Assembly (NCBI GenBank): GCA_947095535.1
Contig: OX352773.1
Span: 2,790,001-2,854,000 of the forward strand
From: Poecilobothrus nobilitatus
Lineage: Eukaryota; Arthropoda; Insecta; Diptera; Dolichopodidae
Length of the DNA: 64,000 nt
Direction: 5' to 3'
In this document: positions 46,227 to 57,781 of the stretch, piece after piece
How positions within the stretch are numbered: the stretch's first letter is position 1
Layout: every line of letters begins with the position of its first letter
Notes under the pieces: model-generated
Database searches by the model: none
The model's input: only the letters and a program-made list of their open reading frames with translations
Told to the model about the DNA's origin: nothing
Translations under genes and position numbers: made by a program

Positions 46227-49200
46227 TATTTAATTAAAATGTATTATGAACATTTAGTATTTAATTATTACAGTTTTATCGTCATGTAATTTCTGACATT
46301 AATTTATTATCGTAAGCGTGATTGACTAATTGGTTTACATTGCTGCTCTCAAGAATTCTGTCTGAGCGGTAACATTTTGATACAATTTCTTCATAAACTT
46401 TGTTACGAGGAAATTTTGACAAAACATTCATACATGTACCAAATGATGCTTAAAAGTTTTTTATTTATTTTGTATAGGGTATACTAATACTAATCGATAT
46501 ATCTTATGGACACGTGCAGCAGCTACTATTTTATAAGATTGTATTATTTATGTATATTATTTATAATTATGAATACGACTAACCGAAATGTGATTCCAAA
46601 ACCTTTCGACTGCAAAGGCGACAACTGTGGCTGTCTATACATGACTATACATAATTAAAGCGGTTAAAAGCGTTTTTATAGAACATTTTGAAGAATTTGG
46701 TATTAAAGTAAATAGAAAACATTTTTGATGATCTGATCTCAAAATTAATGAAATGTTGACGCTTACTATATTTGAACTAGTATGGTAATATTATTTGGTA
46801 TTTCTTTATATTGGATAATAATGTAATAACTTAATATAATATTATATGCATCATACTACTAATATAAGTTAAATAGTGTTGTAGCACTTATAGGCACATA
46901 AATGTTATGTTAATTCTTTTTTAAAATTTCATTATTATTAAAAAATTTCCCAAAACAATTTTTTTTTATAAAATTTTATCAGTATCATACCTTTGATAAA
47001 TAAAAAATGTCAGAAGTCATGTTCATATTTCATTTTAAATAAAAGAATGTGTGAATTTTTTTTATTTTCGTGCCTTGAATATAAATTATTGCCATCTTAG
47101 TACGGTTATACCAATAAATCAACTTTAATATTGCTAATAGATAAAAATCCTATCCGTGAATAAATAAATAAAAATTAATACTCTTCTGGTTTTGGGAATC
47201 TTATTTCGATTAAAAAAATGCTATTTTCATCACATTTAAACTGTAATATATACAGAGTTACTACAGTTACTCCTCCTCTTAAACAATATCAGGCTCGTTT
47301 CCATCCAATCTATTTAAGAACATAAATAAATCAAACACATTTTTCAGATGAATGGTATTCAAAATACTAGCAATAGATGGGTGTTAATATGACAAATTGG
47401 CACAGAAAAAAGTTGAATGTATCATTAGGTACGGGATCATTTTTATGAAACATAAATTCTGAACTGATATTTATTTTATTTTCTTTAACAAGAAAATTTA
47501 TTTTCTTTTTCTTTTTGTGATTGTATAAACAATGAGACAAAAAAGAAATAAGGAAGTGGAATTAGCGTTTTGCACACTTGATTTTTACGAATAATTGCGG
47601 CTGTTCAAAAATTTTAAAATACACAATAATTTTTGCGAATCAACTTCTGTTGTTGGTACGATAAAGAGTTTCTTTTTGAATTCTTCATATTCATATTAAA
47701 ACAACGTGACGTGACGTGATTGTATCAAAACCTTTTCAAATAAAAGAAATGGTTGCAAGTATTCCGTTACTGATCTATGTTAGTCCCTAGAAAGAAACAA
47801 TCTAAATGATTTTACTTTTAAAAATTTTTATTATAATTTAGTATCAGTTAATAGAAAACATAAATTTCCACATTATTTTTATCACACTTAAAATATTTTG
47901 AGAGATTACAGGTTAAGATTCCTTCTTTATATACCCAAATTTTATTCAAAAGTATTCATATATACTATCGTGACTTAGCTGTCACGAATGAAGTAATATA
48001 TCTTTGTATCTTTGGTGGTGGCAGCAATTTTTTTGTTGTTTAATTTAAAATTTTAACAGCATATCTGATATATGCGAATAAATATTTACAAAAATAATAT
48101 TTCACGTTTGATTATGTTACACACAATATACAAGTATATATATATGTTTAATATAGGGTGTACTAATTTAACAATGTATTCAAATATACGTGTTTAGAAG
48201 CGTGTAGTACCTTTGTTTAGTAGTGCTGTATTATAAACATCAGATGTTAAAAATAATCAAAATAATTCAAATAGGCGGAAAATAGATAGATGATAATATG
48301 AATGTGACAAATATATTATTTAAAATTTTTTGTTTTTTTTTTAAAAAGAACCGAATAAAATAATAAACTTTTTTGGGAGAATTCAAATAAAAAAAGTTAA
48401 CTTTAATTAAATTTAAGTTCGAATAATTATTACTTTGTTTGGATAAAATTTCCAAAAGTTCTCACCTTCGGCTTTTATCAAATTTGCTGTGAACTTTTGA
48501 CAAACTTAATTAAATGTTATCGAGTTTCTTCAAGTTTTCAGGAAAATTTAAGTTAGCAGCCAAAAACTTTATATTGGTACTGATGATTTATGAATTAAAA
48601 TTAGTCCTTGAAGATTTTTTTTTGTGAGTCTTACTATACTAGTTCAATCGATTTAAAATATTTATAATTCATATATTTATATGTAAAACTCTTAGATCTA
48701 GCTTTCACTAGGATAAATGTGACTTATCCATATTATTTGTTTAGTTTGTTGATTCTTACACTTTTATTACCTTTGTTGATTACTTTTTCTTGCACTTTTC
48801 TGTTTTTTCTACATATGTGCATTTTTTTTATTAAATTATACAAATTAAATATACATAACTTTATTTAACAAATTATATACATATATCTATATAATATATT
48901 TTATTTTAATGAAAAATTAAAATTTATAAATTATATATATAAAAGTATTTCCTTCTTATTGCCTAAGGATTGCCCTCGAACAATAATAGATCAACTGATT
49001 TATCTTTCTTTTAAAATAAATTAAAGTTGATTTAAATTACGAGAATAGCAATAAAATTTAAATTGAAATTATTTTTCCCTTACAATTTTTTTTTGAATCT
49101 ACAAATGATAAATTCATAGAAAAATTGAAAAAGTTTTAATTTAAAAAATTTAAAATTGTTTCCTTTAAATTTTTCTTTTTTTATTTTTTTTTGTCAATAC

Positions 49201-49487
49201 AAATTTTTTGTTGAACTTTCTGCTGCTACCTACTAGTTACTAATCGAGACAAAATTTTTAATGAAAAAAGTTATTTTTTTTTTCTTTTATAATTTTGAAG
49301 AGTTTTTCAATTTCAAAAAAATATTTCTCTAAAATTATATCTAATAATAAACTAAAAATAAAACAAAAAATTGAAATAAATAAAATAAATTAAATAATTT
49401 GTTTGAATGAATGAAAGAAAACAAAAAAATGTACATTTTGTTGAAGATATGAATCAACAATTTATTATTAACAATGTTTATATTGAA
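46227..49487. other. AT-rich spacer, about 3.3 kb
   Basis: No gene or repeat family recognised. A CGTGACGTGACGTG triplet lies at about 47704-47718. Frames of about 60 codons are A/T-rich and unassigned. Confidence 0.45.
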
Positions 49488-49615
49488 TCTCTATATATTA
49501 TATAAAAATTATGTGTGTGTTTGTAACACTAACCCTCAAGAACGAATGAACCAAATTTAATAAAATTTAGTTATTAAAGTCATGGGAATGGTTTTAGTTT
49601 AAGTTTTGTACTTTA

Positions 49616-49637
49616 TCTGTCTGTCTGTCTGTATGTA

Positions 49638-49668
<31 letters not shown>

Positions 49669-49680
49669 TAGTCTGTATGT
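49616..49680 (+). repeat. (TCTG)n microsatellite
   Basis: Imperfect TCTG/TATG tetranucleotide array. It occupies the place where other B copies carry the CCGT-rich stretch, so it probably expanded from it. Confidence 0.8.
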
Positions 49681-49689
49681 TGAACACCG

Positions 49690-50217
49690 TTTAAAATAAA
49701 CTAATGAAATTTTAACTACGAATAAGTATCACAAAAACATGAATTTTGAAGATTTTATTTCTGTGACCCCACCCATTACGTAGCTACAACCCGCAAAAGT
49801 TCGAAAAAGCCCTATATTTAAATTGTTATAACACAAGTTCTATTACGTATAATTCTTCAATCTGAAAACGTCAAACGACAGCTCATAAATATATAATTTT
49901 CCGTTATGCTTCACTCAATTATTGTAAAATTCTTGACTCCTTCTATCCCAAACGGTTTAAGTTAGAAATTTGAAATTTTCAGAGAAGTTAGATCTTTGAA
50001 AAATAATTGTAATTAATTTCAGAAAATATTTTTGCATCGCTCGCCGTTTAAGAACTGTAAGGATACAAAAAATTAAAATTCCCCATTTTTAAAGACCTGT
50101 TACTTTCCAAACTTTTTTGAAGTAATAAACAAAATTAAAGTTCAAATATTATATTTTTATTTCTGTTAAAAACTTTTCTTAATAGTATAGGGTTACTTTA
50201 AAATTAACGAAAGTGTG
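49690..50217 (-). repeat. Family B fragment inside the Helitron (B6)
   Basis: The minus strand shows AGTCACACTTTCGTTAATTT, AGTTCTTAAACGGCGAGCG and CGTTTGACGTTTTCAGATTG, all family B phrases. It stops abruptly at 50217, next to the family H segment. Confidence 0.65.
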
Positions 50218-50228
50218 ACTTTATGCAT

Positions 50229-50861
50229 ATGTGACATGCATATTCAATATGCATTAAAAAATGTTGACAGCAAATATTTTGATTTAAATACTAAACAAAT
50301 GTTGTAAACAAAATAACTTAGCAACATACATAAAAATATTGCATGTATGGATTGTGTTTTGCTAATTATGCTAATACAAAACACCAGGAAAGATCAAAAA
50401 TATAATGTGTATGTTTGTATGCATGAATAAGAGATAAAAATGTAAATTTTAAATTCATATATACAAAATATATACATATTTTATTCAAAAAATGTTGATG
50501 TATAGATAGTTAAAAAAAAAAAAAAGTTGCATGTGAACTGGATTCGAACAACATGATCCCCACTTTTGAAACCTATACACTTTCCTCTGCACCATACTAC
50601 ACTTATAAATGTTGCTAACAGATTACGAAGATAATAAAAAGCGTGTCAGAATGACAAATAAATAAAAAAATAAATAAATAAATAAATAAATAACTAAATA
50701 AAAATAAATAAATAAATAAATAAACCGACAGCGACGAGTTAATATAAAAGTATGACAAATGACAAATAAATAAAAAAATAAATAAATAAATAAATAAATA
50801 ACTAAATAAAAATAAATAAATAAATAAATAAACCGACAGCGACGAGTTAATATAAAAGTAT
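50229..50861 (-). repeat. Family H copy H3, inverted relative to H1, inside the Helitron
   Basis: The reverse complement of 30799-31271 with very few differences. The tRNA-like block (B box complement GGATTCGAACAAC at about 50540) and the (TAAA)n end are present. The (TAAA)n end is tandemly duplicated at 50653-50861. Confidence 0.8.
50653..50861. repeat. Exact 101-bp tandem duplication
   Basis: 50653-50753 is repeated at 50761-50861 (period 108, 7-bp spacer GACAAAT). Both units contain the (AAAT)n array and ACCGACAGCGACGAGTTAAT. I found no mismatch on reading through, so it is recent, or it could be an assembly artefact. Confidence 0.85.
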
Positions 50862-51072
50862 ATAATAGCGCTTTTTCAAAGTTTGAGGGACTGTAGCTCC
50901 GTAATGAGTTGGGCTACATCAAAAAGTTGTTCTACAACATAAATGTTTTTATGAGATCTATGGTTAACATTTAATTTCTCTATCTTTAACAGTGTTGAAG
51001 TTTTGTAAACAGACGGACGGACAAAGTTAAACTATAGGGACTAATCATTTTTGTTTAAATTTTGTTGAAAAT

Positions 51073-51564
51073 ATGCTAAAGAATCAACAACAAAATTATG
51101 TTTATGATACAATTCTATTAGCTGTAAATGATCAAAAAGGTGAATTATATTTTTTAGAAGATCCAGGAGGAACTGAGAAAATATTTTTGATATCATTTAT
51201 GTAGACAAATATAAGATCTCAAAACAGCATAGCATCAGCAATTGGTTCTTCAGGTATAGCAGCAGTATTATTAGTTGGCGTTAGAGCTGTGCGATCAGCA
51301 CTTAAACTCCCATTAATAATACAAATAATTGAAACACCAACATGTAACATATGAAAAACATCAGGAATGGTAAAAGGATTGTAACGATGCAAAATAATAA
51401 TCTGGGACGAATGCACAATGGCACATTAAAAATCGTTAAAAGCATTAGAAAAAATATTACAAAATTTACGCTATAAGCAACAGTTATTCGGTGGTACAAC
51501 AATATTATTATCAGGTGATTTTAAACAGATCTTATCTGTTATAACACGATCAACTCCAGAATAA
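51073..51564 (+). pseudogene. Helitron Pif1-like helicase relic, N-terminal half (motifs I-III)
   Basis: One plus-strand frame of about 163 codons reads through at least four internal stops without a frameshift. In order: QQQNYVYDTILLAVND, LYFLEDPGGTEKIFLI (Walker A, with GGTEK in place of GGTGK), SIASAIGSSGIAAVLL, SALKLP, KIIIWDECTMAH (Walker B, DE intact), LFGGTTILLSGDFKQIL (motif III, GDFKQ). These are the hallmark blocks of Helitron helicases, which drive rolling-circle transposition. Some stops replace expected Gln or Arg/Lys codons, as single-base changes would. The frame starts at the family A junction and ends 100 bp before the Helitron 3' end. Minus-strand frames at 51219-51502 are shadows of it. 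Confidence 0.88.
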
Positions 51565-51665
51565 AAAAAAAATAAAAAAAAAATATTATTTTTCATTTAA
51601 AGTTAAAAAAAAAAAATTAATATTCATAAATTAAAGTTATACGACCAGCAAAGCGGGCAGGCTAG

Positions 51666-51967
51666 TATAAAGTATTAATTTATTTATTTTCTATTAATAC
51701 GTATATAAATCACATAAAATAATTCAATATTACTTAATCAACCACTATTATAGATTGAATATATTAATTTTAATTTATATGGTATAATATGTATTTTACT
51801 ATGTTATATGTTATTTTACTATGTTTTATTATGTTATGTTAAATTATAAGGAGCATAAGATATTTTAAGAATAGTTTAGGAATAAGTTACAAATTAAAAT
51901 GCTTGCAAGTTTTACAGGGTTTAAACGTGCGCTTTCTTGATTAATAAGTCGCATATGTGTTTAATAG
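51666..51967. other. AT-rich flank of the Helitron
   Basis: Begins with the T expected after a Helitron 3' end. Contains ATGTTATGTTA-like short repeats near 51790-51842. Nothing else. Confidence 0.5.
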
Positions 51968-52072
51968 GGTTGGCCACGAAATTCCAAATATAAAATCCCA
52001 AATACAAAATCTCAAAATCGCAAAATTCTAAATCCCAAATTCCCAAAATTCCAAATACCAATATCCCAAATC
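51968..52072 (+). repeat. Degenerate tandem repeat, about 14-15 bp unit
   Basis: Units such as AAAATCCCAAATAC, AAAATCTC, AAATCCCAAATTCCC recur about seven times. A partial echo (CGAAATTCAAAG, ATTCCATTTCCAAA) lies at about 52280-52315. Confidence 0.65.
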
Positions 52073-53125
52073 ACTTTCATTATCATAATTCGTTTTGAAT
52101 TTTTTTATTTCAGATATGGGTCTATTTAATGAAAATCAAATATGGATTGCAAAAATTGTAGAAAAAAAATTCCAACAAAAAAGGTTCAGTATTTTATTTA
52201 AGATTTCAACGTTTTTAAGTTTTGTATACTCTACAACATAATTTTTTCCTACATTTTTTGGCATTCGAGACGTGTTGGGTACGAAATTCAAAGAAAAAAA
52301 ATTCCATTTCCAAAATACATTTGTATTCTAACTGATTTTAAAAGTTGAATAATAAGTATATTATCTAATTATAAAAAATCGCTAAATATAGCCAATAACT
52401 TAATAATAGCCAAGCTTAATTTAGCCAAGAAGTAATAGCCAAGCTTCATATAGACAGTCTCTGGTATTATGACAAAAAAATTACAAGTTAGTTGACAAAT
52501 GGCAGGTTATCTCAAATGTAATTATGATGCAATAACGATAATATAATATACGAATAATATGAGACGAGAAATGGTACAGTTTTAGACTGATTTTGAAATT
52601 TCAATTTTATAAGGAGTATTTGAATCATTAAATCTGATATCTGACACCTGTGGAGATATCTGATTCAATGATTAAATACTGCTGAGATTAAATCATGCGA
52701 AATTCTTTTATAGAATATTTTATTTGTTTTAACGACTAATGAATAAAATACGATTCAATACCAAAGACTGCTTTTATAACATAAATATGGTTTAATAAGT
52801 AAATACTCATACCACATCTTATATGATAAAATGAAATTTACAAAAACTTTCGAAACTATAGACAATCGGAACTGAAAAGAAAACTAATACAGTTTCATAT
52901 TTAAAATATATTTTAAATACAGTTCTTGTGTTCTTCCAATTTCTTAGAATATAAAATTTACAAATAGAGTTTGATTTCCATTTAAAAATAGTTTTTCATT
53001 ACAAAACCAATTGTTAAGAATTAGTAATTTTATACTTTAAAACGTAGAAAACACCAAATTAAAATTGAGGTTATGCTGTGCTAAACAAAAAACATAAATT
53101 TTGTAAGAAATAAAACTGAAGAAAA
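52073..53125. other. AT-rich spacer
   Basis: No supported feature. AATAGCCAAGC occurs repeatedly at about 52390-52445. Confidence 0.45.
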
Positions 53126-53932
53126 CAACGCAGAATGTAAACCAACGGTTTTTTAAAACGCACATTTCGAAAAGATAATACAAACTGTTAAGAATTGTGA
53201 CTTACATCAAAATTTGAAAATATCATATAAGAAAAACTGTGAAACTAGGACTTTTTTGCAATTTTGACAGTTCGGGACCTTGTATAACTAAGAAAAACCG
53301 TTAGCACACGTAAAAACATATTACTGAAGCTTTAATTTTTATGTCCTCCTGAAGAAAAATGTGTACAGGTGCCTAAGTTACAGGTGTAAATAGCAAACTT
53401 TCAATTTCTGATGCCTAAACGCTCATAAACAGGGGGTGGTTCAAAAAAAAAGTTTGAGGAAACTTATACTAATTCTAAAAGTTCTTCCTGAACTCAAAAT
53501 TTCAAATCACTATCTAAAAGCATGCCGGAGTTATGAAGCCAGAAAAAGCAGGCAAAATTTGGTTTTCACATAACTGTAAATTTAAATACTAAATTTAAAA
53601 AAATTGTATAATTTTGATATTGATTTATAAAGGTAAAAGAAATGGCGGATGGCGTTTTCAGATTGAAAAAATGTTAAGCGGAACTTGAAATATACGCATT
53701 TAAAAATTGGACATTTTCAAAGTTTGAGGGGCTGTAGTTCCCTGATGGATGGGGCTACATGAAAAAGTTGTCCTAGAACATTAATTTTATTATGAGACCT
53801 ACCCATGGTTAATATTTTTTTTCTCTATCTTTAATTTAGAAGTTTTGTAAACAGACGAACGGGCAGATGAACGGACAGATTTAAACTAATAGGCACATTT
53901 TTTCAATTTTTTTTTTGGAAATGTGCTAAAAA
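53126..53932 (+). repeat. Family A repeat, copy A7, full length
   Basis: From CAACGCAGAATGTAAACC to GGAAATGTGCTAAAAATTG, about 807 bp, all blocks present. It ends 210 bp before A8 begins, in the same orientation. Confidence 0.82.
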
Positions 53933-54009
53933 TTGTTAACTTTTATGTATTTTAATTTTTCCCAAAAGTCAAATATTCTTAACATTTATAACAAACATAC
54001 AAAGAAAGG

Positions 54010-54140
54010 ATGCATTTGAAAATATTATGTTTTTATGGTTATCTTCTTAGGATATTATGTAGTAACTTGGATAAAAAATGTAATTTTTGGTGCAATAAAA
54101 AAAAAATCGTGATGATTTCTATAAAAAAAAAAAAATTAAC
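54010..54140. other. Spacer between A7 and A8
   Basis: A 65-codon frame starts here and runs into A8. It is not a gene. Confidence 0.5.
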
Positions 54141-55280
54141 CAAGGCAGAATGTAAACAAACGGTTTTTAAAAGTGCACATTTCCAAAAGAAAATACGAAC
54201 TATTTAGAATTGTGCTTTGCACCAAAATTTGAAAATTTCATGTAATAAGAAAAAAAGTGAAAATAGGACATTTTTGAAATTTTGAGGGGCCGTAAGTCCG
54301 GAATCCTATATAACTAAGAAAAGCCGTTAACACACGTAAAAATATATTATTAAACCTTTAATTTTCATGTCTTGCCGAAGAAAAATTTTTACAGGTGTCT
54401 AAGTTACAGTGGTGTCTAAAAATAGCAAATTTTCAATTTTTGAGGCGTAATAACTCTGAGGCAACTTATACTAATTCTAAATATTAATTCTTATACTAGT
54501 TCTTTCTTGTCTCAAAATTTCAGGTTCTTATCTAAAGGCGTGCCGCAGTTATGAAAAAAGAAATTTCATGCAAAATGTGGTTTTCACATAACGGTAAATT
54601 TAAATAGTAAATAACAAAATATTACATAATTTTAATATTTTTTTATATAGATAATAAAATTTCCGGTCTTCTCGCGGTTTTAGATTTCAAAACTATTACG
54701 CAGAGCCTGAGATATATACATCTGAAAATGGGGCTTTTTCGCAATTTTGAAGAGCTGCAACTTTGGAACCCTATACAACTAAAATAAACCTTTAACTCAC
54801 GTAAAAATATAGTACTGTACTAATTCTAAAAGTTCTTTCTTGCCTCAAAATTTCAAGCCTCTATCTCAAAGCGTGCCGGAGTTATGAAAGTAAAAAAATC
54901 ATGCAAAATTTGGTTTTTCCATAACGGTAAATTTAAATACTAAATTTTAAAAAATTATATAATTTTGATATTAATTTACAAAGCTAAAAAAAATACTTGT
55001 CGAATAACGTTTTCAGATTGAAAAAATCTTAAGCAGAACATAAGATATATGCATTTAGAAATAGGGCTTTTTCAAAGTTTGAGGGGCTGTGGCTCCGTAA
55101 TGGATGGGGCTACATGAAAAAGTTGTTCCACAAAATTATTTTTTTTATGAGACCTACCCATGGTTAAAATTTTTTTTCTCTATCTTTAACGGTGTAGAAG
55201 TTTTGTAAACAGACGGACGGACAGAGTGAAACTAATGCTTATTACACTTTTTCAAAATTTTTTTGGAAATGTGCTAAAAA
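54141..55280 (+). repeat. Family A repeat, copy A8, with internal duplication
   Basis: It begins CAAGGCAGAATGTAAAC and ends GGAAATGTGCTAAAAATTG, but is about 1140 bp. After the AACGGTAAATTTAAATAG block (54590) it has a divergent stretch with CGGTCTTCTCGCGGTTTTAG, then re-enters the family upstream (GAACCCTATACAACTAAAAT at 54767) and repeats the CAAAATTTCAAG, GCGTGCCGGAGTTATG and TAACGGTAAATTTAAATAC blocks. It reads as a chimera of two family members or an internal duplication. Confidence 0.75.
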
Positions 55281-56110
55281 TTGTATAAAGGTTTTGAAGG
55301 AAGCAATTTTGTGTAAATATTAACTTGATGATTAAGTTGTATGGGTGATAGAAACCAAAGATTTTTAAATTTAATTTCAAGCTACAGTTTATTATTGAGA
55401 CTTGACAGACAAATTCATATAATACCTCTATTTTGCCTTGTATTGCTTAGTCACTTTAGAACTTAAATTCATATTTCAGTTCATCAAAATTTCTTTGGGA
55501 ACAAACAATTTTTAAACTTTTTTAATAGTTGTATATTATACCAACTTAAAAAAAAAGAAGAAATCGATCTGAAGCGGAGTTTGTACCAAAATTTTCTTGA
55601 ACTGCATGACAACATTTTTCTTAGATGTTATTTCATTTGTATGAAATAAGACCTAAAAGTAAAGAATGAAATAAAATGAGAAAGGAAAATTGAGACAAAC
55701 AGATTAGGTCTGCCTTGTCTGTCCTTTAATCAAGTTTTTATATAAAATTATAATTATATCTAAAACCTTAGTTTTGTTTTTATTTAAAATCAATTTTGTT
55801 TTGGATCTTATTTAATTTTTTTTTAATTTTCAATTCCATTTTTTTAACTTTTAGATTTAATTTTATTTCAATATTACATATATGTTAATTCGTTCATAAT
55901 TAGATCTTATTTTACCAACATTTTTAGATATTTTTTTATTCCGAAAATATGACCTAAGAAGTTGGAAAATTTTCGATGTTATTTCATCTTTTATATTTAG
56001 ACGCAATAGCGTCTAAAAATATCACAGTGCCATTTGAATTATTTATTTTTGTATAAAAATGATTAGACAACCAGACAGAAAAATTCATCAAATTCACTAA
56101 CTTAAAGTAA
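55281..56110. other. AT-rich spacer
   Basis: No supported feature. Confidence 0.5.
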
Positions 56111-56111
56111 A

Positions 56112-56848
56112 AACGAGGAAGAGTACAGTAGAGTAGACTGCGTCAACCCTGAGATACCCGTATGAACCTGTACCTGTTTCTACAAAACTAGATCATCTTT
56201 TAAAAAATTTTAAATATTTTAGTACGGGCGTTAACTATAGCGAGATATATTTATGTAAATTGTGCAGTTGTATGACAGTTAACCGAATCTATTACACCAG
56301 CACAACCAAATTTTACAGAAGTTGTTGCCATAAAACTTGATCATCATTTGTAAGATTTCAGACGCCTAGCTTCATTAAGTTCCAAGAAGTGCAAGAAGCC
56401 TGAACTAGCATTTCTAGAAGTCTAGATCAACCAAATTTTACAAAAATTACTGGTATGTAACTCGATATTTCTTCACTAAATTTCAAATACCTAGCTTCAA
56501 TAAAAATTGAGTTATTTTCATTTAAAAAGAGAAGTTGTATGGCAGCTACCCGAACCTGTTACTCCAGCACAAGCAAATTTTACAGATCTTATTGGCCTGT
56601 AACTCAACACCATTTTGCAAATTTCAGAAATATAGCTTGAATAGATATTGAGTTATTTCCATATAAAGAAAGAAGTTGTATGGAAGCTACTCGAACCCGG
56701 CGACCAAAAATCCTGCATTTAAATAGCGAAACTAAAAATTTTGTAAAAGTGATGTATAAAAAATGTTAATCTTCTAACTCCTTTAAGGTGTCACAAACGT
56801 AATGTCAAATTTAGTATACCCTTGTGAACATAGTGCATACGGGTATAA
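56112..56848 (+). repeat. Family E repeat, copy E3, full length
   Basis: 5' ACGAGGAAGAGTACAG with TAGACTGCGTCAACCCTGAG (the shared B/E 5' signature), then three modules of about 130 bp from about 56265, 56400 and 56530. The modules carry phrases such as GTTGTATGACAGTTAACCG, AACCAAATTTTACAGAAGTT and AACTTGATCATCATTTG. It ends with TATACCCTTGTGAACATAGT, then GCATACGGGTATAAA (the 3' hairpin at about 56815-56848). The (ACGG)n stretch is missing in this copy. Confidence 0.72.
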
Positions 56849-57411
56849 ATAGTAAATATTCTAGTAAATTTCTAGTAAAACATTTTGCAATAAAACATTA
56901 AAGTAAACATAAAGTAAGAGTTGAATTTTAAAAATGTATACTATAGTAAAACAAATATATTCCCATTGGTACAGTTTTTACCATGGTTTTCACTTTCTTG
57001 TAAAGAGTTGTAAATCTACTGTAAATGGTTTTGTGAACATTTTTATCCTTTTCTTGTTGTTTTTTTAGTTTTTATATGTATATAGATACAAATATTTGTT
57101 TTAGTGGAAATTGGAAAATACATTTTCTTCATAATATTTTCTTTTATCACTTTATTATTAAAATATTTTTGTTTTGAATAGAAAATTATCTATAGAAAAT
57201 TGTGGAAAACGAAATAATAAAAAATTTTAAAGTTATAAGAATTTCTTTTGTTTTTTTTTAACTAAAAGCAAAGTTATAGGGAAATTAAGTTCTCTTTGTT
57301 GTTTTTTTTTAAAACATACACTTTTCTAAAAATGGCATATAAGTATGTGTAAGAAAATTAAGAGTAATAACGAAATTCTTGCGTATTGAATTGATGTATC
57401 TAATATATTTT
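56849..57411. other. AT-rich spacer
   Basis: No supported feature. Confidence 0.5.
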
Positions 57412-57690
57412 TATACCCATATGAATATGGTTCAAGGACATAATAAATTTGTGATTACATTTTTAATATCTTAAAGGAACCGAACTAGATATGACAAAAA
57501 TATACATATTGTATATTCTTATTCAGAATCAAATTTTGCCTGTCCATGAAATTTCGTCCGTCCATCAGTCGCGCGATAAAATTTAATCCTGAATAAGAAT
57601 ATGTACTTTTCCATAACTATCTCCCTTAAGTTGTCACAAAAGCAATGTGAAATTTTTAAATCCGTGAACGCTATATCCTTACGAGTATAA
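57412..57690. repeat. Foldback made of two inverted family E 3' ends
   Basis: The left arm (57412 to about 57540) and right arm (about 57580-57690) are inverted, diverged copies of the E 3' terminus. Both contain the ATTCTTATTCAG / CTGAATAAGAAT pair, a GTGATTACA or GTCACAA stretch, and TATACC-like tips. GTCCGTCCATC lies between the arms. This gives a 280-bp palindromic structure. Confidence 0.6.
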
Positions 57691-57695
57691 AGATT

Positions 57696-57781
57696 ATCAC
57701 GTGTGTGGGATTCGAACCCACACTCCCTCGGTGTTTACAGCGTATTTAATACGCTCTTACCCACTAGGTCACCGACGCCCC
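57696..57781 (-). mobile_element. SINE head only (truncated copy)
   Basis: The tRNA-like head of the SINE family is almost intact on the minus strand: GGGGCGTCGGTGACCTAGTG, AGCGTATTAAATACGCT and B box GGGTTCGAATCC. The body and A-tail are absent, and it abuts the E foldback within about 6 bp. A bare head suggests recombination or truncation rather than normal 5'-truncated insertion, which would lose the head first. Confidence 0.75.

Larger units (their letters stand above)
49488..51665 (+). mobile_element. Composite, decayed Helitron with both termini
   Basis: The left end is A|TCTCTATATATTATATAA, followed by GTGTGTTTGTAACACTAACC and GAACGAATGAACCAAATTT, the kind of 5' start seen in insect Helitrons. 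The right end is CGACCAGCAAAGCGGGCAGG and CTAG (51662-51665) followed by T. CCAGC-AAA-GCGG gives a short bulged stem just before the end, as expected for Helitrons (5' TC, 3' hairpin plus CTRR, insertion between A and T). Inside, in order: (TCTG)n (49616-49680), family B minus strand (49690-50217), family H minus strand (50229-50861), family A 3' end (50863 to about 51080), and a helicase relic close to the 3' end. Length is 2178 bp against several kb for autonomous Helitrons. Whether the inner repeats were captured or inserted later is not settled by the sequence. Confidence 0.75.

Noticed and set aside
46315..46385. Possible tRNA-like relic (ATTGACTAATTGGTTTAC...)
   Set aside because: Only a vague A-box resemblance, no B box that fits, and no second copy.
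51219..51502. Minus-strand frames of 65-66 codons
   Set aside because: They are antisense shadows of the Helitron helicase relic on the plus strand.
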